Positions 1-8,506 are shown, counted from the stretch's first letter. The stretch: 41,103 nt of DNA from Pirellulales bacterium (GCA_022451045.1 JAKUOW010000015.1:1-41103); one strand, 5' to 3'. The notes: generated by a model from the sequence alone, not told the origin. Numbers and translations are program-made.

Positions 1-955
1 TTGTCATTCGATTCTTTTGAAATGGTTTTTCGTGTTCAGCAAGTAGAGCATGAACTCCAAGGCCGTAAAAAGTGTATTCTACGTCACAAACTTCATCCCA
101 TGCGGCTGCCATGAACCCGCCATCACGATTTTGTAAGCTGTTTGTAAATCGCCGTATCGAACGTTTATCGATGTTGTCACCCGCATCGAGGTCTTGAAGG
201 GTTAACAGACCGGTAAACGTGCTAAGCAAGTCGGCGATTGGGATCCGCGTGTTTGCCCTGAGGCCGCCTTCATCGGTTTGCATTTGCAGTAGGAAGTCAG
301 TTGTCTCATCACGAACGGCATCGGTTATTGCACCAAGCGATTTCAGAACACCTATTGCAGCGGCTGTCGGATTTGTTCCGGCTCGTTTGCCCGCCTTGAT
401 TTCCAGAAAGCCGCCCGATTCGGCCCGTTGGGATTCAATGAAATCAATAAGCCCAGCTTGTGAAGGGATAGGTCTCTCAATTAACTCGCGGCAAATCAAC
501 ACGAGAAATGAATGATACGTGCTACTTATGTTTCCTTCGGGTGCTTTAGCATAGCCACCGTCGTCACGACGCAGAGACTCAAGTGTGTTGGCGACATTAT
601 CCCGCCACGATTCACTTAAGTCTTCAAAGATGTCTATACCAGCCGACGTTTCCAGTAGTGCTGCGCCGTATATAAGAGATACAAAGTCGATGATGGTTTC
701 ATGGCCAGTAAGGCGGTTCCGGAGGAAATCAGCTGAGCGTTCTGCCGGTTCACCATAGAGTTCGCCAAGAATTCCCAGGCTTCGCAAAGCAAATCCGGTG
801 TAGTAGAGATCGCTTTCTCCCTCACGTCCTGCAAATCCCCCGTCCTCGCGTTGTTTGCTTAGGAGGAATTCAGCGTGTCGTTTTCGTGTTGGTTCATCAA
901 GGGCAGCGATCCCGATGGCCAGTCGAATTGTCAGGTCCTGGAGATAGGGATTCAT
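1..955 (-). CDS. Prenyltransferase beta-subunit / terpenoid-cyclase-fold repeat protein, 3' end truncated by window edge
   Basis: Manual minus-strand translation from ATG at 955 gives MNPYLQDLTIRLAIGIAALDEPTRKRHAEFLLSKQREDGGFAGREGESDLYYTGFALRSLG..., an open frame to position 1 (absent from ORF track because it is open at the edge); repeated DGGF/DGGY/SGGF/EGGL repeats typical of (alpha/alpha)6 prenyltransferase/cyclase folds. Confidence 0.8.
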   Translation of the reverse strand, partial: MNPYLQDLTIRLAIGIAALDEPTRKRHAEFLLSKQREDGGFAGREGESDLYYTGFALRSLGILGELYGEPAERSADFLRNRLTGHETIIDFVSLIYGAALLETSAGIDIFEDLSESWRDNVANTLESLRRDDGGYAKAPEGNISSTYHSFLVLICRELIERPIPSQAGLIDFIESQRAESGGFLEIKAGKRAGTNPTAAAIGVLKSLGAITDAVRDETTDFLLQMQTDEGGLRANTRIPIADLLSTFTGLLTLQDLDAGDNIDKRSIRRFTNSLQNRDGGFMAAAWDEVCDVEYTFYGLGVHALLAEHEKPFQKNRMT

Positions 956-1019
956 TGGCTGGCGGGTTGAATTGTTGCTGGAGGCTTTGCCGCGAAAACG
1001 TAGATGGTGAAAACAGGTG

Positions 1020-1445
1020 TTATTCTGCTTGTTGTACGAATGATGCTAAATGTTGCTTGAGTTCATTACTGATATCGATCGATTTGGGTCCGTCAGCAGT
1101 GATTTCACAACAGACACTTGTCATGGTGCCTTGCGCGATTTGACTTCCGGCGTTGAAAAATGTGAATTGGTAAGTGATGCTTCGTGTACCGATTCTGGAA
1201 ATACTTACTTGAATTTGAACTTCATCTTCAAATTTTGCTGTACCGGAAAAATCGCACTGCGAAGATACGCGTGGCCAACTGATTGTGGTTTCCTCAGAGG
1301 TAACAACCACGCTTGTACCCACATGCCGCAAAAGCGCATGTTCAGCTTCTTCCATCATCGTGAAGTAGACGGAGAAGTGCATGATTCCGGCAGCGTCGGT
1401 GTCACGGAATTGTACTAGTCGGGTGTACTGGAAGGATTCACTCAT
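1020..1445 (-). CDS. Acyl-CoA thioesterase, 4HBT hotdog family
   Basis: MSESFQYTRLVQFRDTDAAGIMHFSVYFTMMEEAEHALLRHVG: RDTDAAGIMHFxxYF 4HBT motif; start placed at internal ATG 1445 rather than 1694. Confidence 0.8.
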   Translation of the reverse strand: MSESFQYTRLVQFRDTDAAGIMHFSVYFTMMEEAEHALLRHVGTSVVVTSEETTISWPRVSSQCDFSGTAKFEDEVQIQVSISRIGTRSITYQFTFFNAGSQIAQGTMTSVCCEITADGPKSIDISNELKQHLASFVQQAE

Positions 1446-1566
1446 GGTTTCACTATAGTGAGCGATGGGGTGGATGAGTGCATAAAAAAACCGGGGAACG
1501 ATTAGGTTGGATGAATCGGCCCCGGCTTGAAAAGAGTAGGTTTTCTCAGTGGCTTGAGCGTTTGGC

Positions 1567-1839
1567 TCAGTCGCCTGTGTATGGCAGTAGTGCCATAAAA
1601 CGAGCTCGCTTGATTGCCTGTGTGACAGCGTGTTGGCTAACCGCACCACAACCCGTCTTTCGTCGACCAACAATTCTGCCGTGACGATTGACAAGCTTCT
1701 TTAGTGAGTCGACATCTTTGTAATCCACAAACATCGGTCGTGGACGCTTGCCATCGACGAATAGTGGATCCTTCTTCTTTGTGCGTGTTCTTGCTTTGGA
1801 GCGGGATCGACCCCGTCCACGTCCTCTGGGAGCTGGCAT
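1567..1839 (-). CDS. rpsR: 30S ribosomal protein S18
   Basis: FVDYKDVDSLKKLVNRHGRIVGRRKTGCGAVSQHAVTQAIKRARFMALLPYTGD matches the S18 core (DYKD, GRI..RR.TG, Q..AIKRAR.MALLPY). Confidence 0.93.
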   Translation of the reverse strand: MPAPRGRGRGRSRSKARTRTKKKDPLFVDGKRPRPMFVDYKDVDSLKKLVNRHGRIVGRRKTGCGAVSQHAVTQAIKRARFMALLPYTGD

Positions 1840-1842
1840 AAT

Positions 1843-1893
1843 TTATTTCTCTTTGCATTTGCAGGTTTCGTTACCTCGCATGTCATTCTTCAT
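1843..1893 (-). CDS. Candidate 16-codon upstream ORF (leader peptide MKNDMRGNETCKCKEK) preceding rpsR
   Basis: ATG at 1893 with GGGGAGG Shine-Dalgarno (1903-1909, 9-nt spacing); TAA stop (1843-1845) lies 3 nt before the rpsR ATG. Confidence 0.4.
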   Translation of the reverse strand: MKNDMRGNETCKCKEK

Positions 1894-1917
1894 GACACGC
1901 GACCTCCCCAAGGTGAC
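1870..1917 (-). promoter_or_regulatory. Structured 5' leader of rpsR
   Basis: Arms AGGTGAC(1911-1917)/GTTACCT(1870-1876) stack on CGC-A-TGTCAT / ATGACA-C-GCG (1877-1901) with a 5-nt loop and a 9-nt one-sided bulge UGGGGAGGU that contains the SD of the upstream ORF. Confidence 0.45.
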
Positions 1918-2017
1918 TTCGACACCCCACGGACGTGCTCAAACAACCTGAACAACGGAGGAGGGAAAGATTCCAGTCTATGACAAAGAATCCACCCACG
2001 TAAGAGGGCATTTAATA

Positions 2018-2065
2018 ATGGACACCCACTTTTTCAATCTCACGTCAAATTTATAGACAGTCTAT
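2018..2065. repeat. Related repeat fragment ATGGACACCCACTTTTT ... ATAGACAGTCTAT palindrome
   Basis: Shares AT[AG]GACACCCAC and the GACAGTCTAT / ATAGACTGTC half-sites with the element at 4512-4739. Confidence 0.35.
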
Positions 2066-2168
2066 GATCTTGTGTTGTAAGACTGAGAATTCCGAGAATT
2101 CTATGCCTGTCTTGGATTGCGCAGCACAATCTGCTCCTCTGGTTACAAAATGCAGATGCTGGTTGAGG

Positions 2169-4163
2169 TTATTTGAAGAATTTCTTAAGAGTCTCATCGC
2201 TCGGTGGTTTTGTCACCAGAGAGACAACAATCATGGCAACGGTTGTCGCTGCAACCATTAAAGCTACAGGCATTACCCCGAAAATCGTATAGTGCGGATT
2301 AGCCGCCCAATTCGATTCTGCGAACATGTATAGCCATGATCCACCTGCTGCCAGAATCGCGGCGTAGGCACCAGCCTTGGTCAGCTTCTTCCAGTACAAA
2401 CTGGCGAAGATCAACGGGAACAAGGACGAGAATCCACTGAAGCACCACACGCCTAGTGTAAATACTCGCCGTGGTTCAAACAGACTGAAAAAGTATGTAA
2501 GGGCGACAATTGCCACAATAAATGTTCGGGCAATGACGATCAGTTGTTTATCAGTGAATTCACTTTTCTTGCGATAGTGTGTAACGATGTCCGTCGTAAA
2601 CATGGTGCCCACACACAGGAACTGGCTGTCGAGCGATGACATAATCGCTGCCAGGATTCCTGCTGATAATAGTCCAGCCACAAACGGTGTGGTTAGTGCT
2701 TTCACTGCTGCGGGTAAAACCGCATTAGGCGGGAAGTGTGCTGGAATGATGTCAGCACTTGTCATCCAAACTCCCAACAATACGCATGGAACCCATACGA
2801 TCATGATGAAAATTGGATGTGCTACGACAGCAAGCTTGAAGCTATCCGCACTTTTTGCAGTAAGCCAGTGTTGAAACAAGTGTGGAAACATTCCAACAGA
2901 AAGCGGTACAAAGAAATATGTTAGAAATTTCCATGGATCCATCGGACGAGGTGAATCAGGAGCCCATGAGGTAGCACGATATACACCTCTGGCTTTCTTA
3001 CGAGTCCATTTCTTTAGCTCGGGCTTGCCAGGCATGGTGTCGTTGGGGTGTCCAACTTGTGCCTGAAAAATCTCAAGACCGACGGCATCAGCTCCACCGC
3101 GTCGATGCCATTCTTCGAAGTCTTCATTCTTTAGCTCTTCTTCTGTGGGCAGATCTTCAATCTCTCCCTCGGCTTCATTTGCAGTGATCCTGTCATCTTG
3201 AAGGAGAAGAGCTTTGTTCTTTTCTTCAAGCGTAAGGTCGATTAGTCCATTCTTGGCCGCAAAGACAGCCGGACCGCGTGTCTTTTTCAGGTAGCCAGCA
3301 GGGCCGGCGACAGGGAATGCATCCATACCAGCCTTGATCTGCTCATCAGTTAACTTTAGTCCCTTAATACGTGTAGCGTAGTTGTAGTAGGCTAGGGTTT
3401 TCCATTTTGCAAACGAGTCTTCGTATTTGTCTTGATCTTGAGGATCCACCACACGCATCATCTTACTTGGGTTCTTATCAACCACATTTTGCGTTGCCTT
3501 CTCAAGACCACCAAGTTTGTTTGAGATAATTATAAATGTGATCAGCCCCAATACCATGAAGACCATAGTCTGCGCTGTATTTGCCATTGCAGTTCCACGC
3601 ATTCCACCGAAAAACACGTAAACCAGGACAACGATGCAGATTACCAGCGAGGCAAGCCACGGCGGTACGCCGTAGTCATAATCTGCAAATGCTGTTTCAA
3701 ATGCACCTTCTGTGATGCTGTTGATTACAGTACCGGACGCCATCACGCCAATAAGAAGATATGGAATTACGAGTCCAACAAGGATAGGAAATAGAAGGAT
3801 TCCAATCTTGTCGCTCTCTAGTCGGTCTCTAAAGTACTGAATCTGAGTTGTATAACCATTTTTCCGTCCTAGGTCCCATAACTTTACGCCAAGGACAAAG
3901 AAACAGAGAGAGTGAATGATGCCACTGGAAGACGCAAGCAGACCATAAACACCAGCCCCTTCTTTAAACGACTCTCCGGTGGATCCTACTAGCGCGAATG
4001 CCGTCATAGTTGTGCCAAACAGTGACATCAACAGCATAAATGGGCCAATTGAATGGCTTGCCAGCATATAGTCTTTGCTGGTACCGCGAAAAAGCTTGCT
4101 GGAAAACAGGCCAAGGAACAAAAGTAGCATCAGGTAGATGCTGATGATGACTAACTGTGTCAT
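2169..4163 (-). CDS. Sodium:solute symporter (SSS) family transporter with a ~180-aa internal soluble insertion
   Basis: Multiple TM helices, YMLASHSIGPFMLLMSLFGTTMTAFALVGSTGESFKEGAGVYG and SAGILAAIMSSLDSQFLCVGTMFTTDI (SSS signature-like). Confidence 0.9.
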   Translation of the reverse strand: MTQLVIISIYLMLLLFLGLFSSKLFRGTSKDYMLASHSIGPFMLLMSLFGTTMTAFALVGSTGESFKEGAGVYGLLASSSGIIHSLCFFVLGVKLWDLGRKNGYTTQIQYFRDRLESDKIGILLFPILVGLVIPYLLIGVMASGTVINSITEGAFETAFADYDYGVPPWLASLVICIVVLVYVFFGGMRGTAMANTAQTMVFMVLGLITFIIISNKLGGLEKATQNVVDKNPSKMMRVVDPQDQDKYEDSFAKWKTLAYYNYATRIKGLKLTDEQIKAGMDAFPVAGPAGYLKKTRGPAVFAAKNGLIDLTLEEKNKALLLQDDRITANEAEGEIEDLPTEEELKNEDFEEWHRRGGADAVGLEIFQAQVGHPNDTMPGKPELKKWTRKKARGVYRATSWAPDSPRPMDPWKFLTYFFVPLSVGMFPHLFQHWLTAKSADSFKLAVVAHPIFIMIVWVPCVLLGVWMTSADIIPAHFPPNAVLPAAVKALTTPFVAGLLSAGILAAIMSSLDSQFLCVGTMFTTDIVTHYRKKSEFTDKQLIVIARTFIVAIVALTYFFSLFEPRRVFTLGVWCFSGFSSLFPLIFASLYWKKLTKAGAYAAILAAGGSWLYMFAESNWAANPHYTIFGVMPVALMVAATTVAMIVVSLVTKPPSDETLKKFFK

Positions 4164-4432
4164 TATTCACCTCCCTCACTTACTTCTGAAGTGGCATCAG
4201 TGACAGATTCTGTTGCCACAGCTACCTCATCATCATCAAACACTGGCCACGCGATTTTTGTAGCGATATACCAAGTTATGCCAGCACCAATGGATATAAG
4301 CGCCTGCCAAAGCAGTGCAACGGGCATGAAGCCCATCACAGGCTCCTTTTTGTCCCAATTCCAGACATCGTGATGAAGAATGATCAGGAGGATAACTAAC
4401 CCGATCACGATGAACTTGCCATTCTTGTTCAT
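4163..4432 (-). CDS. Small membrane protein, symporter partner (DUF3311-like)
   Basis: Two TM segments; MNKNGKFIVIGLVILLIILHHDVWNWDKKEPVMGFMPVALLWQALISIGAGITWYIATKIAWP; stop/start overlap with symporter; ATG at 4432. Confidence 0.65.
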   Translation of the reverse strand: MNKNGKFIVIGLVILLIILHHDVWNWDKKEPVMGFMPVALLWQALISIGAGITWYIATKIAWPVFDDDEVAVATESVTDATSEVSEGGE

Positions 4433-4511
4433 AATTGCGTGTCGATTGCGGAAGGATTTAGTAGAAGTAGGATTCAAAAGTGCAATTCTAGAACAAATCA
4501 TGTGATAAATC

Positions 4512-4739
4512 ATAGACACCCACCGTTTTTGGCTATGAATTTCTTGAAACAGCCAATTTCTCTAGTTGAAAACGAAGACAGGTATGTATTTCGATGTACT
4601 TTGACTTGGAAAAACATAGACTGTCCATGAATCTCAGCCCATGAATTTCAAACACCTGAAGTACAGACTGTCTATGAATTTTGAGACTGTTTTTTCCAAA
4701 ACGCTGAACAACCGGACTGAAACAAAAGATGGGTGGCCA
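4512..4739. repeat. Repeat-like intergenic element with imperfect inverted ends and multiple [CT]ATGAAT[TC]T[CT] copies
   Basis: ATAGACACCCACCGTTTTT (4512-4530) versus AAAAGATGGGTGGCCA (4724-4739); GACTGTC[CT]ATGAAT at ~4619 and ~4666; related motifs at 2018-2065. Confidence 0.35.
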
Positions 4740-4751
4740 CGATTGAGATTA

Positions 4752-5993
4752 TTAAGCGTCGTCGATGGCCATTTGCATTGCAGGGTCGAGGTGCTGGAAG
4801 ACTGCACCAGCCCCGTCGTAGAAAATCCGGCCAATTAAAAGATCGGTGATGTTTCCGATGTACTGAGGATACATCTTTAGGAATCTGCCCATGCTAAATG
4901 GGTTGCAGTAATAAACATCAACCAATTTGCGTATCCACTGTGTGCCTTCCTTAAACTCATCAACCCAACTTGCAAGTTGGGTGGCACTGGTGTCATCGTT
5001 TCTCAATCCAGTGACAACGACATCCGCTGCCATAATTCCGGATTGCAGGGCAAAATACACTCCTGAGCTATAAATGGGATCTATGAAACCCATCGCGTCC
5101 CCAACCAAGACCCAACCGTCGCCGGATTGTTGAGTTGTTGTATAAGAGAACTCTCTTGCAACGCGATACTTTTCAATATTCGTGGATAGTGCTAAACGCC
5201 TTTGCATGGCGGGACACAAAGCTAGCTCATCAGCAAATGTCTGTTCTGGTGAGCCCCGATCCTCAAGCATGTAACTGCGATCGCCAACTACACCAACACT
5301 CGTTATTCCATTACGCAACGGGATGAACCAGAACCAAGAATCCTTCTTTTCGGTATGGAGAATGATTGTTGCCCCACCATGCTCTCCAGGTTCACGTTCG
5401 GCATTTTCAAAATATGACCAAATGGCGATCTTCTTGAGATCTTCCTCATCGCGTCGCAATCCCATTCGATTAGCGATTACTGCCTGTAGTCCAGTTGCAT
5501 CCACAACCACTTTGGCCCGCACTTCCTTACTCGTCCCCTCCGAAGTCTGAACGGTAACACCAACAGCGCGGTCGCCATCCATGAGTACGTCCATGACTCT
5601 AGCTTGGTCAACGCAAGATGCGCCGTTAGCTGCTGCATTCTTAAAGAGCATGTGGTCAAACTCAGCCCGCTCAACCTGCCACGTACTTGAGCATTCGCGT
5701 GGATCATGCTGCTTAAAGAAAAAAGGCTGCGATTCCTTTCCGGTGGAGCTAACAAACTGCACACTGACTTTACGCACGTAGTCACTGTTGCGCATCTGAT
5801 CGAGTACGCCAAGTCTCTCAAAACACCAGAATGCCTCTGGCATCAAGGACTCGCCGATGTGATAGCGAGGCATGGCTTCCCGTTCGAGCAATAGGGTATC
5901 AAACCCGCCTTGCGAGACGATTGTAGCTGCCGAACTGCCTGCAGGCCCCCCGCCCACAATGATGCAGTCGTATTGTTCCTTTAGGTTATTCAC
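4752..5993 (-). CDS. FAD-dependent oxidoreductase, flavin-dependent halogenase (tryptophan-halogenase-like)/hydroxylase family
   Basis: IIVGGGPAGSSAA dinucleotide-binding motif, EREAMPRYHIGESLMP, SWFWFIPL (WxWxIP) and GDAMGFIDPIYSSGV. Confidence 0.85.
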   Translation of the reverse strand: MNNLKEQYDCIIVGGGPAGSSAATIVSQGGFDTLLLEREAMPRYHIGESLMPEAFWCFERLGVLDQMRNSDYVRKVSVQFVSSTGKESQPFFFKQHDPRECSSTWQVERAEFDHMLFKNAAANGASCVDQARVMDVLMDGDRAVGVTVQTSEGTSKEVRAKVVVDATGLQAVIANRMGLRRDEEDLKKIAIWSYFENAEREPGEHGGATIILHTEKKDSWFWFIPLRNGITSVGVVGDRSYMLEDRGSPEQTFADELALCPAMQRRLALSTNIEKYRVAREFSYTTTQQSGDGWVLVGDAMGFIDPIYSSGVYFALQSGIMAADVVVTGLRNDDTSATQLASWVDEFKEGTQWIRKLVDVYYCNPFSMGRFLKMYPQYIGNITDLLIGRIFYDGAGAVFQHLDPAMQMAIDDA

Positions 5994-6023
5994 AAGAACT
6001 GGGTCTTCTAGAGGAATGTGATG

Positions 6024-6572
6024 TTATGAATCGGTGACCACTTCGAGCAATTCAACAGCAGGTTTTCCATTGCAGTAGATCCAGGCTGTTCTTCCGAACA
6101 AGTCATGCCCTACAGGGACTTCACAACAAGTGGAGAGATCTTTGCCAGCGGTGATCTTCCACAAGCTGCTGAGTTCCACACGCCGCAACACATCATGCTG
6201 AATAAGGATACGTCCCAACGGTGTGTGCTGGCTTAGAATCTCATCACGAACTAGAGCATCGATGGACTCCAAATCTAACCTTACGATGCCAAACTGCACC
6301 ACGCGATCATCAGATTGCCTAGTCAGGAGGATTTTCCGACTATAAAAGCGATCATTGGTTCTCGTCTCCAGTACTTTTACATCGACGAGTGATCCGTGAT
6401 ATTCTTCGACAGTTACGGTCATATGATGATTATGTGCCAACAGTTGACGAGCGGTTTTGGTGAGATCAAATTCCGCTTGTTCAACATAAGTCCCAAACAG
6501 ACTTTTGTCGGAATAGAATAACTCAACCAGAGCTTCCGGATCAGGAGGAGGTGCTTGATTCTCCATCGTCAC
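6024..6572 (-). CDS. UbiC-like / chorismate-lyase-fold protein
   Basis: DEILSQHTPLGRILIQHDVLRRVELSSLWKI and LFGRTAWIYCNGKPAVELLEVV resemble the chorismate pyruvate-lyase family (UbiC, Rv2949c-type). Confidence 0.6.
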   Translation of the reverse strand: MTMENQAPPPDPEALVELFYSDKSLFGTYVEQAEFDLTKTARQLLAHNHHMTVTVEEYHGSLVDVKVLETRTNDRFYSRKILLTRQSDDRVVQFGIVRLDLESIDALVRDEILSQHTPLGRILIQHDVLRRVELSSLWKITAGKDLSTCCEVPVGHDLFGRTAWIYCNGKPAVELLEVVTDS

Positions 6573-6636
6573 ATCACGTAGAAAGGCTGAAGTTGGCTAG
6601 GAATTGGACTATTACGGAAGCGGCCTGGTCACTTCC

Positions 6637-8490
6637 TCAGGCATCTTGCTCAATTTGAACAGGTTCGGCGACGGCTTCATCAAAAGATGGTCGCTCCAGA
6701 ACCGTATCCACCAGGAAGTACATCAATCGCCGCAAGTCTTCAGGTTGAATTTCATCTGCGACTAATTCCGCTCGCTGTTGGTGTTTATCAACAAGCCGAT
6801 AAGCGATTTCAAATACATTTGCCTTGGTATACAACTCTTTTACTCTGGATAAGCGCTGTCCAGCGGATAGCTGATCATTCTCAATGAGTGACAGAAGTTC
6901 TTCCTGTTCATCAGAGTCTAAATTTTCCAAGGCAAGAGCCAGAAGGACTGTTGGGCGTCCGCCGAGTGTATCGCCACCGGCACTCATCTTATTGAAATCA
7001 TCACCTTGCCAGTCGATCAAATCATTGAGAATCTGGAAAGCAACTCCAAGATTCCTGGCAAACATTTTTACCGGTTCACGATACTCACTAATTGCGTGGG
7101 CTAGTCGCACACCGGACATCATGGCTGCTTCAAATGCAGGTGAAGTCTTAAGTGCATAGATCTTCAAAGCATCGAGAGGCGACAGCCGTTTATTTAGTGA
7201 ATCTCTCCACAAGAGCTCAGCGCCTTGACCTTCTGAGAGCTTGGTATGTGCTTCGGCAAGAATGTCGATAATGTCGGAGGCAACATCCGGGCCAAGTGCT
7301 GCGGCTTCGCGTGAAACCAGGCGATAACCGAGACCGATCAGATAGTCGCCGACATTTATGGCTGTGGGGATACCGTATTTACGGTGTAATGTTTCCTCAC
7401 CGTAGCGGTAAGCATCGTTGTCCTGAATATCATCGTGAACCAATGATGCTTTGTGAAATGTCTCAATAGACATTGCAGTTAATTTGATTTGATCTGAAAG
7501 GGATTCCAGATGTGCGGCCCCCATACCGGTCGTGCCACGTCCACCAGTTAGTGCATCATACGTGGCGAGCGTTATAAACGGCCGTGAGTGTTTGCCCCCT
7601 CGACCAAGGAAGTCATAGGCAATGGCCTCCGTCGCGCACACAGGATCCAAGCCACCAACCCCTTGCCCGTTCATTTCGCTTAACCTTGGCCCACCACGGA
7701 ACCGCGGAGCAAGTCGTTCAAGTTCATCGGGGTTGAACATGTTTGCAGCCGACCGCATCAAATGCATATAACTGCGTGTTTGCTGTGTGCCTTCGGAAGC
7801 CTGAACGTGAATCATGTCGCTTACCCACTGTTCATCCACTGCAGTATTTCGGCAGTCATTTGAAAGAAGTGGGACAGCCATGCACGGGATACCGGCCAGC
7901 AGAATTTTGTCGATTGCCTTCTCAAGCACATTCAGGCAGGCTACACCAACGATCGCATCCACGTATCCACTTACGATGATCTTCATTACGATCGGTGAAC
8001 CCTCAGCTACCAGCACACGGTAGCCCATTTCTTCAGCGGCTCCACGAAAGTCAGCAATGCTGCATGCACCGCATGTTTTGCAATCGAGCCCAAATTGATC
8101 GTAATCGGCAGGGCAGCCTTCGGCATGTTTCAAACAGTGTGGAAGAAGAAACAGCCGACGTGATGGTGGTACCATGGCCACTTGATCTCGCCAAAACTCA
8201 CTGGCCAGATTTACCATTGTCCAACCGAGGTAGCCTTCATCGAGCCCGTGCTCGGCGAGCATCTCTCGTGCTACAACCTCCATCTCGTCCTTTGTCATTG
8301 GACGGGATTTATCGAGTTTGTCAGCAACTTCCTTGCACTTCATGCGCAGTTGTTCACGATGGTCCAACGTTTGTGGCACCATTTTTAGATGAGCAGTAGA
8401 CCGTCGTGCAGATCTGCGACTAGATTGGTCTTCGGCCGAACCGGATTGTTGATTCGCCGATGATGCAGTTGCCAAGATTGATTCCTTCAT
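6637..8490 (-). CDS. DUF116 domain fused to trans-polyprenyl diphosphate synthase
   Basis: N-terminal LPHCLKHAEGCPADYDQFGLDCKTCGACSIADFRGAAEEMGYRV (DUF116 Cys pattern); C-terminal GGKHSRP, first aspartate-rich motif HDDIQD, second motif FQILNDLID. Confidence 0.9.
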   Translation of the reverse strand: MKESILATASSANQQSGSAEDQSSRRSARRSTAHLKMVPQTLDHREQLRMKCKEVADKLDKSRPMTKDEMEVVAREMLAEHGLDEGYLGWTMVNLASEFWRDQVAMVPPSRRLFLLPHCLKHAEGCPADYDQFGLDCKTCGACSIADFRGAAEEMGYRVLVAEGSPIVMKIIVSGYVDAIVGVACLNVLEKAIDKILLAGIPCMAVPLLSNDCRNTAVDEQWVSDMIHVQASEGTQQTRSYMHLMRSAANMFNPDELERLAPRFRGGPRLSEMNGQGVGGLDPVCATEAIAYDFLGRGGKHSRPFITLATYDALTGGRGTTGMGAAHLESLSDQIKLTAMSIETFHKASLVHDDIQDNDAYRYGEETLHRKYGIPTAINVGDYLIGLGYRLVSREAAALGPDVASDIIDILAEAHTKLSEGQGAELLWRDSLNKRLSPLDALKIYALKTSPAFEAAMMSGVRLAHAISEYREPVKMFARNLGVAFQILNDLIDWQGDDFNKMSAGGDTLGGRPTVLLALALENLDSDEQEELLSLIENDQLSAGQRLSRVKELYTKANVFEIAYRLVDKHQQRAELVADEIQPEDLRRLMYFLVDTVLERPSFDEAVAEPVQIEQDA

Positions 8491-8506
8491 TTGTCGAATC
8501 GGTACT

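Noticed and set aside
1446-1694. N-terminal extension of the thioesterase ORF (1020..1694)
   Set aside because: It overlaps rpsR and lacks family similarity; the 4HBT domain begins at the internal ATG 1445.
1870-1917. Canonical S6:S18 leader motif upstream of rpsR
   Set aside because: The diagnostic CCG-containing bulge was not found in the RNA-sense strand; only a generic structured leader is claimed.
7995-8399. 134-aa plus-strand ORF antisense to the DUF116 region, and similar long antisense ORFs (8785-9246, 1050-1418, 12458-12829)
   Set aside because: Lie opposite strong conserved-domain CDSs, have no recognisable motifs, and are expected shadow ORFs.
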